A stretch of DNA of 64,000 bases from JAJZRV01 sp027442615 (GCA_027442615.1 DAIBBI010000007.1:1-64000); one strand, 5' to 3'. Positions 45,542-54,191 are shown, counted from the first letter of the stretch. Numbers and translations: made by a program. Notes: generated by a model not told the origin, from the sequence alone.

Positions 45542-45583
45542 CGGGGTGTAGACTGGTCGAGTGACCACGCAGAAGGGGACATC

Positions 45584-45913
45584 ATGCCGCGTAGATCGAG
45601 ACTCGTTTTACTGTGGATCCTGCTTGTTGCAATTGCCAAGAGCCAGGCCGCGCCCATGCAAAGCGTTTCGCGTGGAGAGATGTTGTACTCCACACATTGT
45701 ATTGCGTGCCATAACGCCCAGATCCATTGGCGCGACAAAAAACTTGCCAGGGACTGGACCACCCTTCAGGAAGAGGTGCGGCGATGGCAGAAATTCACGA
45801 ATCTGGGGTGGAGCAGTGAGGACGTCAACGTAGTGTCTCAATACCTCAATACGCTCTATTACCGTTATCCTGTGGAAGAAAAACCTGGAGAGAGCGCGGG
45901 CAGTTCTTACTAG
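45584..45913 (+). CDS. Small monoheme c-type cytochrome
   Basis: The 109-residue protein has a signal peptide (LVLLWILLVAIAKSQAAP) and one heme site, CIACH, near residue 39. No Met follows the heme site, so the sixth heme ligand is not the usual one. The short C-terminal half is rich in Trp/Tyr and resembles small cytochromes of electron-transport clusters whose partners are unknown. It converges on the mto operon and shares the hairpin between them. Confidence 0.75.
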   Translation: MPRRSRLVLLWILLVAIAKSQAAPMQSVSRGEMLYSTHCIACHNAQIHWRDKKLARDWTTLQEEVRRWQKFTNLGWSSEDVNVVSQYLNTLYYRYPVEEKPGESAGSSY

Positions 45914-45921
45914 GACACTTC

Positions 45922-45957
45922 AAAAAATAGCGCCACGTTTCAGGTGGCGCTATCTGT
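45922..45957. terminator. Bidirectional terminator, strong for the mto operon
   Basis: A perfect 10-bp stem (45927-45936 with 45944-45953) with a seven-base loop is flanked on its left by AAAAAA. Read on the minus strand this gives a stem followed by a U tract, 20 bases after the mtoC stop. The plus-strand side has only a weak T content, so it ends the small cytochrome transcript less well. Confidence 0.88.
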
Positions 45958-45974
45958 TGCCTTACAGTGCGGGC

Positions 45975-46571
45975 TTACTCGTCCGGCTCTTCGTATTCCT
46001 TGGGCAGATGGTGGGCAATGCCCTTGTGGCAGTCGATGCAGGTCTTGCCTTCATCTTTCGCTTTCATGTGCTTTTTGTAGGGCGTCTGCTTCTGCAATTC
46101 ACTGCTCATGGCGTCGAAGTTGTGACAGTTACGGCATTCCCTTGATCCAGAGGCTTTCATCCGCTCCCATTCTTCCGTTGCAAGACGCATGCGATTGGCC
46201 TCAAATTTTTCCCTGGTGTCGATGACGCCAGTGAGTTTTCCCCATATCTCGAAGGAGGCCTTTGCTTTGCGGATCAGCTTGTGGGTCCAGTCCTTGGGTA
46301 CATGGCAGTCTGAACAAATGGCCCGCACCCCGGTACGGTTGCTGTAATGGATCGTTTCCTTATATTCCTGGTAGACGTTGTCTCGCATCTCATGGCAACT
46401 GATGCAAAACGACAAGGTATTGGTAGCTTCCATGCCCGTATTGAAGCCACCCCAGAAAATGATGCCCCCAAAGACGCCCACAATCAGCAGCGTCAGAACA
46501 GAATACTTCGTACTGGGCTTTCGTAGTGCGGTCCAGCAGCGTTTGAGGGCATTGGGATTTTCGTCTTGCAT
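45975..46571 (-). CDS. mtoC: Tetraheme quinol-linked cytochrome (NapC/NirT, CymA/MtoC type)
   Basis: The 198-residue protein has an N-terminal membrane anchor (VLTLLIVGVFGGIIFWGG) and four heme sites: CISCH, CSDCH, CRNCH and CIDCH. This is the NapC/NirT layout of quinone-linked cytochromes at the outer face of the inner membrane. In Shewanella CymA feeds MtrA; in iron oxidisers the homologue is proposed to pass electrons from the outer membrane to quinones. It is the last gene of the four-gene group. GGAG precedes ATG 46571. Confidence 0.88.
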   Translation of the reverse strand: MQDENPNALKRCWTALRKPSTKYSVLTLLIVGVFGGIIFWGGFNTGMEATNTLSFCISCHEMRDNVYQEYKETIHYSNRTGVRAICSDCHVPKDWTHKLIRKAKASFEIWGKLTGVIDTREKFEANRMRLATEEWERMKASGSRECRNCHNFDAMSSELQKQTPYKKHMKAKDEGKTCIDCHKGIAHHLPKEYEEPDE

Positions 46572-46606
46572 GTTTCATTCTCCATTCAGAAATCAATGCG
46601 GTGTGG

Positions 46607-49015
46607 CTACCTGAAGCTGTAGTTATAGACCGCAAATACCGTGCTGGCGCTGTAGCTGGGCGGTTGCTGGTTGGTCGGCATCATGGACAAGGGCGTGTAT
46701 CCCGTCTGGTAGGCGTTGTAGTAGTAGTCGTTGGAATCCAGGCGTTGGTAAATGAACCCCATCACGACCTTGCTGACCTTGTCCAGCGCATAGTCGCCCG
46801 TCAACTTGAGTTGCAGCAGTCTGCTTGAAATGTCCGGTAACGTGCCGCAAGAATATCCGCTGTTGCTGGGTGTCGTGCAGGACGCGTTGTTGTAGTTGAG
46901 TGCGGTGGAATAGGTTGATTGACCAAGGGAGTAGGTGAGGTCACCAGCGAGGTTGAGTTTGCCACCCATCAAACCACCCTGTTTGACATTCAGCCCCGCA
47001 GTATAGTCATCGTTGTTGAGGTTGTTGGACCAGGTCTGGGTTTGCGGTGCAAAGTAGGTTGCAGTGCTATGGTTCCACGCTGCATTGAGCAGTTCCCTCT
47101 GCCTCTTCTGTACGCTCAAATACGCCGAAACCGAGCTTTTTTCGGCCATACTGTAAGTGCCATCGAGATTGGCGCTCCAGGTGGTGCCATTTTGTACGCC
47201 CAGGGTCGAGTCATCGTAGTTGTCGTAGGTGTAGCGGCCGCTGAAACTTACATTCAGTTTTTCAGAGGCCTGCCAGTTAAGTCCCGCCTTTACCATCTGT
47301 TCGGTGCGGGCGGCGTCAAAGTAGGCGATATAGCCAGGGAGTTCATAACCCTCGTTTTTTGCTTGCATCGGGTTGTAGAACGAACTATTGACGGTGGCCG
47401 TACGGTTGGCATAGGCATAACCCAGATTCATGCTGAGGTTGTCCGAGGCCTTGAACTTGTAATTGCCAAGCAGTTTGTTCTCCTGGGTTTCCGGAACCTG
47501 GACACAGGAAGCCGAGGTGTAATATGCGGAGGCAGCAGCGGACGGGCCTCCCGGTCCTGGACCCTGTGCGTTGTTGGATAACGAGCTGTCACACCAGCGG
47601 CGCACTTGTTCAAATTCGTAGCCCAGGTTGAGATTTTGCCGACGGTCAATCCGGTAATCCCCTGCCAGATCGAATTGCAGTTTGCTGTTGCTCATGGGAG
47701 TACTCACGGCAGTCTCGGCGCCGCCCCCAAGATCATTGAACTTGTAAATGTTTGCAGCAGTCTGGTTGTCGCGCTCGTTATACTTGACCCCCACGTTCAG
47801 TGTCAGGTCCCTGGTGGTCTGATTGGTGAGCTTGAGGTCACCGTGGGTGATGATGACGAGTCCGTTGAGTGACGACTGGGGTAGTCCGCCAGCTTGCATC
47901 TGGTCGGTATTGACGTAACTGTCATTCTGCGTGTTTCGGCCATAGGAAAATCCGCCTACCAGTTTGGTGGTGGATGAGAAGTTATATCCCCCCGTCAGGT
48001 TTAACTGGTGAAACTGATTGTCCGGCGGTGTGCTGAGCATGTCTACCGGAAAGGTCACGCCGGGGATGCTGCCCGTGGCCGGTGCAGTTGCGGGCGCAGT
48101 GGCATTGCCCACGTAAGGGTTCGAAAAACTCACGCCGTTGTAGGCGTTCTGGAAAATCGATCCGTTGTAGCTTCCAGTGAAGTGTCCCTTTTCACCAACC
48201 CAGTTGAGCGCCATGTTGACAGTGTCTGTGGTGTAGTTGGTTGGGTTCATCAACATCAGGATGTTTTCGCCGCGGACGTTGTACCCTGCCATTTTGATAT
48301 TGACGTCACTGCCTGCAGAGATCAGCTTGGCCCCATCCTGGGCCAGATGGTTGAAATCAAAGCGGAAGCTCCATTCCCGGTCAAGATTGCGCGTGGCGCT
48401 GATGCCCGTATTTTGCCGTCCGGATGAAACATCGTTCGTGTTGAAGTAGGACTGTTGGTTGGGTGTCAAGGCCTGGGTGCCGTAGGGCGGTATCACACCA
48501 CCCACCGCAGCCGGCTTGGTCTGTGTATTGATTACGCCAAAGGCCCGCGGCAATACAAAGGCGTTGCCGCCCATGGAACCCTGCAGCGGGGTTTGATAGG
48601 TGTCCGTGATGTAGTGCCGCAGTTCGTCGTAGTTGACACCTATGCTCCATTTCCCTTGTTCGCTTGCCGTCGCTCCCAGGGCGCGAGAGGTGAGGCCGAG
48701 GTCGGATCCTTCAATCCCCCAGCGCATGAGCCCGCTGTCCATGCCGTAGGAGTCGCCCCCACGAACGCTAAAGTTTCCCAGGATGTCGGCCCCGGAAGGG
48801 TGCAGACCCAGGCCGCTGTACTCGCCGTATTTGTAGGTGCCGCGTGCCGTATTGGCGGCGCCGATTTCAACGAAGTTGATGGGTTTGGTGAGGGCATCCA
48901 CTTCTTCCTGACCTTCTGCAAAGGTCAGCATGGGCATCGCAGCCATTGCCGCCAATGCGCCTTGCACTGCAAGGGTTATCAGGCTGACGGCAAGATTCCT
49001 TTTAGTTGCTTTCAT
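46607..49015 (-). CDS. mtoB: MtrB-family outer-membrane porin (MtoB)
   Basis: The 802-residue protein has a signal peptide, then alternating beta-strand repeats to a terminal YNYSFR strand with the aromatic ending of outer-membrane barrels. It fits the MtrB/PioB/MtoB family, which forms a sheath around a decaheme cytochrome so electrons can cross the outer membrane. The N-terminal CxxC of Shewanella MtrB is not present. Two pairs of cysteines (near residues 445-475 and 710-725) may form loop disulfides. GGGAG precedes ATG 49015, and the decaheme gene is directly upstream. Confidence 0.9.
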   Translation of the reverse strand: MKATKRNLAVSLITLAVQGALAAMAAMPMLTFAEGQEEVDALTKPINFVEIGAANTARGTYKYGEYSGLGLHPSGADILGNFSVRGGDSYGMDSGLMRWGIEGSDLGLTSRALGATASEQGKWSIGVNYDELRHYITDTYQTPLQGSMGGNAFVLPRAFGVINTQTKPAAVGGVIPPYGTQALTPNQQSYFNTNDVSSGRQNTGISATRNLDREWSFRFDFNHLAQDGAKLISAGSDVNIKMAGYNVRGENILMLMNPTNYTTDTVNMALNWVGEKGHFTGSYNGSIFQNAYNGVSFSNPYVGNATAPATAPATGSIPGVTFPVDMLSTPPDNQFHQLNLTGGYNFSSTTKLVGGFSYGRNTQNDSYVNTDQMQAGGLPQSSLNGLVIITHGDLKLTNQTTRDLTLNVGVKYNERDNQTAANIYKFNDLGGGAETAVSTPMSNSKLQFDLAGDYRIDRRQNLNLGYEFEQVRRWCDSSLSNNAQGPGPGGPSAAASAYYTSASCVQVPETQENKLLGNYKFKASDNLSMNLGYAYANRTATVNSSFYNPMQAKNEGYELPGYIAYFDAARTEQMVKAGLNWQASEKLNVSFSGRYTYDNYDDSTLGVQNGTTWSANLDGTYSMAEKSSVSAYLSVQKRQRELLNAAWNHSTATYFAPQTQTWSNNLNNDDYTAGLNVKQGGLMGGKLNLAGDLTYSLGQSTYSTALNYNNASCTTPSNSGYSCGTLPDISSRLLQLKLTGDYALDKVSKVVMGFIYQRLDSNDYYYNAYQTGYTPLSMMPTNQQPPSYSASTVFAVYNYSFR

Positions 49016-49035
49016 GGTCTTAATCTCCCTGGACT

Positions 49036-50043
49036 CTATCTATGCAAAAAGGCACCAGCCGGGCTGTTTGAGCCGTGAACCATGACGTGGCAGTTCATGC
49101 AGGCACGGCCAACGGCATTGGAATTCGGGGCTTTTGGGTTGGTACCATTGGCGACAAACCCACCGCCTGACTGGATTCCAGATGCAGAGGTGCCGTAGGG
49201 CGCCTGGCTGTTATGGGGGCCGTCATGACATTCGTCGCACAGGAATGGGGCCCGTGATTTCAGCAGCGGCGAAATATTGGAGCCGTGCGGGGTGTGGCAG
49301 TTGGTGCAGTCTTCGGTAACGGGCTGATGCTCCCAAAGGAAGGGGCCTCGCTTTTCAGCATGGCAGGTAAAGCAGGTTTCAGTCACCGTGTTCTTTTTGA
49401 GCATTCTCGGACCGGCCGAGCCGTGAGGATTGTGACAATCCGAACAGACCACCTTGCCGATATCTATGGGGTGACTGGAAATCTTGTGACTATCTGCGCG
49501 TTGTTCCTTGTGGCAGGTAAAGCACACCGTGGTCTGCGTTTTCTTGTTCAGGACCAGGTCTGCGGGTTGATGCGTTTTGTGGCAGTCATTGCAGGCCAGC
49601 TGGTTTCTTTGGTGCAAGCCACCATCCCAGTTGGTTCGTTCGGTTCCCTTGTGGCAGGTCAGGCATTGTCCTGAGCGTTGCGTGTCGTCGGAAACACCAT
49701 AGGCACCCTTCTTGAAAACAACGTCAGGGGCCGCGCGACCTCTGACGCTGGGATCACCTTTGAGGTGCTTTTCGCTTTCGCCATGGCAGGACTGGCACGT
49801 CGGCGCGCGAGGATCGCCTTTCACCCCATGCTTGGTCTGATAGATCGACAGAACGGGCGTTTGCTCGCTTTCGTCATGACAACGCGTACAGATCGCATCC
49901 TGTATCAATGCATTCTTGGCAATGCCGGATTGGGCCTGCTCCTGTTTGGGTTTGCTTGGGGCTTCGGCGGCCAGGGCTGAATTCAGCCAGCATGCCCCTG
50001 TCAGAATCACGATGAAAGCCATTAATCGCTGCACGAGTTTCAT
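49036..50043 (-). CDS. mtoA: Periplasmic decaheme cytochrome (MtoA)
   Basis: The 335-residue protein has a signal peptide ending in NSALAAEA and ten heme sites: CTRCH, CQSCH, CLTCH, CNDCH, CFTCH, CSDCH, CFTCH, CTNCH, CDECH and CMNCH. This is the MtrA/DmsE decaheme family. With MtoB it would form the trans-outer-membrane wire proposed for Fe(II) oxidation in Sideroxydans. Many spaced His residues can supply distal ligands. No MtrC-like surface cytochrome is encoded beside it. GAGGAT precedes ATG 50043. Confidence 0.93.
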   Translation of the reverse strand: MKLVQRLMAFIVILTGACWLNSALAAEAPSKPKQEQAQSGIAKNALIQDAICTRCHDESEQTPVLSIYQTKHGVKGDPRAPTCQSCHGESEKHLKGDPSVRGRAAPDVVFKKGAYGVSDDTQRSGQCLTCHKGTERTNWDGGLHQRNQLACNDCHKTHQPADLVLNKKTQTTVCFTCHKEQRADSHKISSHPIDIGKVVCSDCHNPHGSAGPRMLKKNTVTETCFTCHAEKRGPFLWEHQPVTEDCTNCHTPHGSNISPLLKSRAPFLCDECHDGPHNSQAPYGTSASGIQSGGGFVANGTNPKAPNSNAVGRACMNCHVMVHGSNSPAGAFLHR

Positions 50044-50121
50044 TTTGATGATCCTCTCTAGGTTGTCATGGTTATGGGTCGTGGGGATCCAGGTGCGTTT
50101 GAGCGCGAGCGGCGCTTCGAC

Positions 50122-50475
50122 TTACAGGGAAAGAATCCACTGCACAAGATTCTTGATCTGCTCCATATCCTTGGGAGGAGAGGTCTTGACGATCTTGTGT
50201 TCTTCCTCATGCCCGTCGGGGAATTTGGCTTTTTCTCCCGAGGTGATATGCTCGATCAGACGGGCTTCAGCGTTGGCTTTGCCCTTGTACTTCTCAGCAA
50301 CCTTCTTGTACGCAGGGCCATCCTTTTCCTTCTCAATGGCATGGCACTTGAAGCAGTTGTTCTGCTTTGCAAGGGCCTTGGCTGCTTCGGCATCCACGGC
50401 ATGAGCCATGGGCGAGACGAGAAAAATCGAAGTGGCGGCGGCTAGGATGGTGGCGCGAGAGGTGTGATGTTTCAT
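50122..50475 (-). CDS. mtoD: Monoheme class I-like cytochrome c (MtoD-like)
   Basis: The 117-residue protein has a signal peptide ending in PMAHA and one heme site, CFKCH, near residue 40. It is the first gene of the mto group, and the homologous small cytochrome in Sideroxydans is a proposed periplasmic shuttle between MtoA and MtoC. Where related class I cytochromes carry the distal ligand in an MPP motif, this protein reads VKTSPP; the mature chain has a single Met in KDMEQI and a His-containing insertion GHEEEHK. ATG 50475 begins the signal peptide; the longer frame adds ten unsupported residues. Confidence 0.82.
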   Translation of the reverse strand: MKHHTSRATILAAATSIFLVSPMAHAVDAEAAKALAKQNNCFKCHAIEKEKDGPAYKKVAEKYKGKANAEARLIEHITSGEKAKFPDGHEEEHKIVKTSPPKDMEQIKNLVQWILSL

Positions 50476-50547
50476 TTCAGTCCCCAATGAAAATAAGCGA
50501 ATCAAAAATCAGCATGTAAAACAAAATGGCTTGATAACTTTGGGGAA

Positions 50548-50589
50548 ATACTATTCTTCTGCGGTGCGACAATTTTTGACTCAAATCAA
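50548..50589 (-). promoter_or_regulatory. FNR-like site and -10 element of the mto operon
   Basis: TTGAC-TCAA-ATCAA (50576-50589) matches the FNR/ANR palindrome TTGAT-N4-ATCAA at nine of ten defined positions. Read toward mtoD, a TAGTAT -10 (complement of 50548-50553) is centred exactly 32 bases away, the spacing of a class II FNR promoter with the site at -41.5. The rest of the 373-base gap (50476-50848) is AT-rich with no other clear gene or site; no convincing promoter for the opposite gene was found. Confidence 0.5.
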
Positions 50590-50848
50590 AAATGTAACGA
50601 TAAGTAACATATTGTTTTAAAGTGTACGGTTTTGACCACAAAGCTCATGAAAGCTATTGCGGACACTTTAAATGTTCATTTAAAACAGGATGTTGTGCAA
50701 TTTATGCTGGAATGGCAGGGAAGGTCTTGTAATGCAGCAAAAGCTTTAGAATGAGAATAGACTTCAGTCCGGAGCCGTATTCACGTAATTCCGGATCATT
50801 GTTGCGTCACGACATCAGGGGGCTGCCGAGCCCTGGGGAGACCAAATA

Positions 50849-53647
50849 GTGAATTTGCAGTCCCTATCTCGTCACGCATGGACGCGTTTCTGCATCGCCA
50901 TTCTTCTCGTGGGTTTGGCTGCGGGTTTGCGAGAATGGCCCCTGCAACCTCTTGGGCCGGTTCTGGAATGGCTGACGTTCTATCCTGCAGTCATGATCGC
51001 GGCCATTTTTTGCGGGTTGTATGCGGGCATTCTGGCAACGGTGTTGTCCTGCGCCACGGTGGTATTTTTTTGGCCGTTTGGCGCTAATCCAACCGGTGCT
51101 GGCCCATTCAGCCACTGGCTTGGCCTAGCTGCCTTCGCTCTTAGCGGTATTGTGGTTTCAGGAGTTGCTGAAGCAACGCTGCGTAACCGTGAGCGCACCG
51201 TCAAGGCGCAGAACCAGAGCCAGGCTGCGGTACAGGAACACGTGCTGTTTGAAAACTCTCCTACTGCCATGGTTTCCATCGAGCCAACCCATGGACGCAT
51301 CATCCGGGCCAACCAGGTGGCATTGAAATTATTTGGCTATGACGCAGAGGAAATTCTGAGATGTACCGTAGCTGACCTGACCCACCCAGACGATCGTGTG
51401 GAATTAAAGCGGCATTACGAGCTGCTCTATGGGGGACAGGTTGAACATTTGCGTTTTGAAAAGCGTTATCTCAGGAAAGATGGCACTGACTTTTGGGCGG
51501 AAACATCCGTTTCTGCATTGAGGGATGCCTACGGTCAGGTCAAACTGTTCATTGGTAATGCCCTGGACATTACCGAGCGCAGGCGCACCACGCAGATACT
51601 GAATCGTGAGTGCGAAAAAAACGCACTCCTGCTGCACAATGCCAGCGATGGCATTCACATCCTGGACGCAAATGGAGATCTCATCGAAACAAGCGATTCG
51701 TTCTGTACCATGTTGGGCTACCGTCGCGATGAAATGATCGGCATGAATGTTTCGCATTGGGATGCCCAGTGGAATGTCGAGGAACTGCCCGTTCTCGTCA
51801 GGACGCGGCATTTGCAGGAAGGCCGTTCCCAGTTTGAAACAAGGCATCGCCGCAAGGATGGCACTATCTTTGACGTGGAGGTCAGCGTGTTTCCCCTTGT
51901 GCTGGATGGCGATTCTGTCCTGTTTTGCTCCTCACGCGACATCACGGAGCGAAAAATTTCAGAAGCCGAGGTGCAAATTGCGGCCACTGCCTTTGAATCC
52001 CAGGAAGGGATGCTGATCACGGACGCAAACGGTACGATTTTGCGGGTTAATCGGGCTTTCACGGAGATTACGGGCTACCCCAGTGAAGAGGTCATCGGCA
52101 GGAACCCGCGCATGCTGAGCTCAGGTCGGCAGGATGCAGGTTTTTACCAGGCCATGTGGAAAAGCATTAACGATACGGACACCTGGAAGGGTGAAATCTG
52201 GAATCGGCGGAAGAATGGCGAGATATACCCTGAATATCTCACCATCACTGCAGTGAAAAATATCGGGGGAATCGTCACGAATTATGTGGCCACGTTGACG
52301 GACATTACCTTGCGCAAAAGTTCCGAAGAAGAGATAAGGAACCTGGCGTTTTATGATCACCTGACGCGCTTGCCAAACCGGCGGCTTCTCACGGAACGAC
52401 TCAGGCAGGCCATGTCTTCCAGCGCGCGTAGCGGGCGCCAGGGCGCGCTTCTGTTCATTGATCTGGACAATTTCAAGACGCTCAATGACACCCTTGGCCA
52501 TGGTGTGGGGGATATGTTGCTGCAACAGGTTGCCGAGCGTCTGATCGCCTGCGTACGCGAGGGCGATTCCGTGGCTCGCATCGGCGGTGATGAATTTTTG
52601 GTGATGCTGGAAGACCTGAGCGAATTTGACCTGGAAGCGGCAGCGCAGACCGAATCTGTTGGCGGGAAAGTCCTGTTTTCCCTCTGCCAGCCTTATCAGC
52701 TTCCAACCCAGGATTACCACGGCAGCAGCAGTCTTGGTGCCACCATGTTCAAGGGTCATGAGCAGGGAATTGAAGACCTGTTGAAGCAGGCTGACATTGC
52801 CATGTATCAGGCCAAGAAAGCGGGGCGTAACACCCTGCGTTTCTTTGATCCGCAGATGCAGGAAAGTGTGAGTGCGCGAGCGGCTCTCGAAGGCGAATTG
52901 CGCCTGGCGATCGAGAGACGACACTTCCGCCTGTATTACCAGGTGCAGACCGACGCTTTCCGTAATCCCACGGGTGCCGAAGCCTTGATCCGCTGGGCTC
53001 ATCCCGTGCGTGGCATCATCACCCCTGAGCAGTTCATTCCATTGTCGGAAGAAACCGGATTGATTCTGCCCATTGGAAAATGGGTGTTGGAAGCGGCCTG
53101 TTCCCAGTTGCAGGCCTGGCAGGAGCAAGAACACACCAGGGGTTTCGTGTTGTCGGTCAATATCAGCGCAAGGCAATTTCGCCAGACTGATTTTGCACGG
53201 CAGGTCCAGGCCTGCGTCCAATACCATGGCATCAACCCTGCCCAACTCAAATTCGAGCTGACGGAAAGCACGTTGCTGGAAAATATAGAGGACACCATTG
53301 CCACGATGAATGCACTGAAAAACATCGGCGTTCAAATCTCGCTGGATGACTTTGGTACAGGGTACTCGTCGCTGCAATATCTCAAGCGATTGCCGCTGAG
53401 CCAACTCAAGATCGATCAATCGTTTGTTCGCGATATTGCCGTGGACAGTAGCGATAAGGCCATAGTGCGCACCATCATCGCCATGGCACAAAGTCTCAAC
53501 CTGGATGTCATTGCCGAAGGTGTCGAGACCGAGGAGCAGTGCCAGTTTCTTTTCAGCACGGGCTGCACTCATTACCAGGGATATTTATTTGGCATGCCAC
53601 TGCCGATCGAACAATTTGACAAGCTGTTGACGATGTCAAGAGCATAG
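50849..53647 (+). CDS. PAS-GGDEF-EAL cyclic-di-GMP signalling protein
   Basis: The 932-residue protein has an N-terminal membrane sensor of the DUF4118/MASE type (about residues 10-115, four helices) and three PAS domains (about 125-250, 255-365, 375-495). An intact GGDEF domain (RIGGDEFLVML near residue 585) and an intact EAL domain (GAEALIRWAHP near residue 710, DDFGTGYSSLQYLK near residue 835) follow. Both catalytic signatures look active, so net synthesis or hydrolysis cannot be predicted. The start is GTG 50849 behind GGGGAG. It is divergent from the mto operon, suggesting a link between surface electron transfer and attachment. Confidence 0.92.
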   Translation: MNLQSLSRHAWTRFCIAILLVGLAAGLREWPLQPLGPVLEWLTFYPAVMIAAIFCGLYAGILATVLSCATVVFFWPFGANPTGAGPFSHWLGLAAFALSGIVVSGVAEATLRNRERTVKAQNQSQAAVQEHVLFENSPTAMVSIEPTHGRIIRANQVALKLFGYDAEEILRCTVADLTHPDDRVELKRHYELLYGGQVEHLRFEKRYLRKDGTDFWAETSVSALRDAYGQVKLFIGNALDITERRRTTQILNRECEKNALLLHNASDGIHILDANGDLIETSDSFCTMLGYRRDEMIGMNVSHWDAQWNVEELPVLVRTRHLQEGRSQFETRHRRKDGTIFDVEVSVFPLVLDGDSVLFCSSRDITERKISEAEVQIAATAFESQEGMLITDANGTILRVNRAFTEITGYPSEEVIGRNPRMLSSGRQDAGFYQAMWKSINDTDTWKGEIWNRRKNGEIYPEYLTITAVKNIGGIVTNYVATLTDITLRKSSEEEIRNLAFYDHLTRLPNRRLLTERLRQAMSSSARSGRQGALLFIDLDNFKTLNDTLGHGVGDMLLQQVAERLIACVREGDSVARIGGDEFLVMLEDLSEFDLEAAAQTESVGGKVLFSLCQPYQLPTQDYHGSSSLGATMFKGHEQGIEDLLKQADIAMYQAKKAGRNTLRFFDPQMQESVSARAALEGELRLAIERRHFRLYYQVQTDAFRNPTGAEALIRWAHPVRGIITPEQFIPLSEETGLILPIGKWVLEAACSQLQAWQEQEHTRGFVLSVNISARQFRQTDFARQVQACVQYHGINPAQLKFELTESTLLENIEDTIATMNALKNIGVQISLDDFGTGYSSLQYLKRLPLSQLKIDQSFVRDIAVDSSDKAIVRTIIAMAQSLNLDVIAEGVETEEQCQFLFSTGCTHYQGYLFGMPLPIEQFDKLLTMSRA

Positions 53648-53666
53648 AATGAATGGGAGCTGTTTC

Positions 53667-53804
53667 ATGGACCTGCCTGCGGCCTTTCGCGAAACCAGAA
53701 TTGATGTCATGCATGACCCTGTTCGGCTTCTCCCGCTGGCCCTCCTGGTTAGCGGCATTGTAGGCGGCCACCGTGCATGCTTGGGGATGCCCATTGAAGA
53801 CTAG
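53667..53804 (+). pseudogene. N-terminal remnant of a PaiB-like FMN-binding regulator
   Basis: The 45-codon frame opens PAAFRETRIDVMHDPVRLLPLALLV, which recalls the N-terminus of PaiB-type proteins (PAAFRETR then HDLIRAHPLGTLV in family members). It then runs into unrelated sequence and a stop; the rest of a roughly 200-residue PaiB is absent. It lies in a 283-base stretch (53648-53930) between two genes that otherwise shows nothing recognisable. Identification rests on memory of the family N-terminus. Confidence 0.45.
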
Positions 53805-53930
53805 CGCAGCACGAATGATCCCCATCAAATCAGGTCATGGCCGAAACGGTGGCAAGGCGTCGCTTTACGCAGGGCCAGGATCGCAGTACGATGCCGGGGT
53901 GATGATTGTGTCCGTCATTTAGGGGGTACC

Positions 53931-54191
53931 ATGACCACGAACGCCGTCAGTACAGTGAGCAGTGCGTTGCAGATGCAGCAAGACCAACAAGCACAGCAGG
54001 CCCAGCAAGCCAGAAAAACCCAGCAGGATAAACAGGCCCAGCAGGATCAGCAGGCCACGGAGGCGCGTCAGGCCCAGCAATCGCAACAGGCCCGGCAATC
54101 CCAGCAGTCGCAACAGCCGAAACCAGCGCAGCCTCCCCAGGTTTCCCAGCCCGGGCAGGTGGTGGGCTCCAACATCCATATCCTGGCCTGA
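53931..54191 (+). CDS. Small glutamine/alanine-rich low-complexity protein
   Basis: The 86-residue protein is dominated by QQAQQA-like repeats (about residues 16-68) and a Pro/Gln tail ending VVGSNIHILA. The repeats arise from short CAGGCCCAGCAA-type units. AGGGGG before ATG 53931 supports translation, and N- and C-termini are not repetitive. No signal peptide or known domain is visible; the Q/A pattern could form a coiled coil. I do not recognise a family, and the opposite-strand frames here are shadows. Confidence 0.5.
   Translation: MTTNAVSTVSSALQMQQDQQAQQAQQARKTQQDKQAQQDQQATEARQAQQSQQARQSQQSQQPKPAQPPQVSQPGQVVGSNIHILA

Noticed and set aside
45584..45913. Small cytochrome gene as a fifth member of the mto operon
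   Set aside because: It is on the opposite strand and separated by a terminator hairpin, so it is not co-transcribed, although a functional link remains possible.
53553..53828. Minus-strand 91-codon frame over the end of the GGDEF-EAL gene
   Set aside because: Half of it is antisense to conserved EAL sequence, with no ribosome-binding site; the plus-strand PaiB-like remnant explains the rest better.
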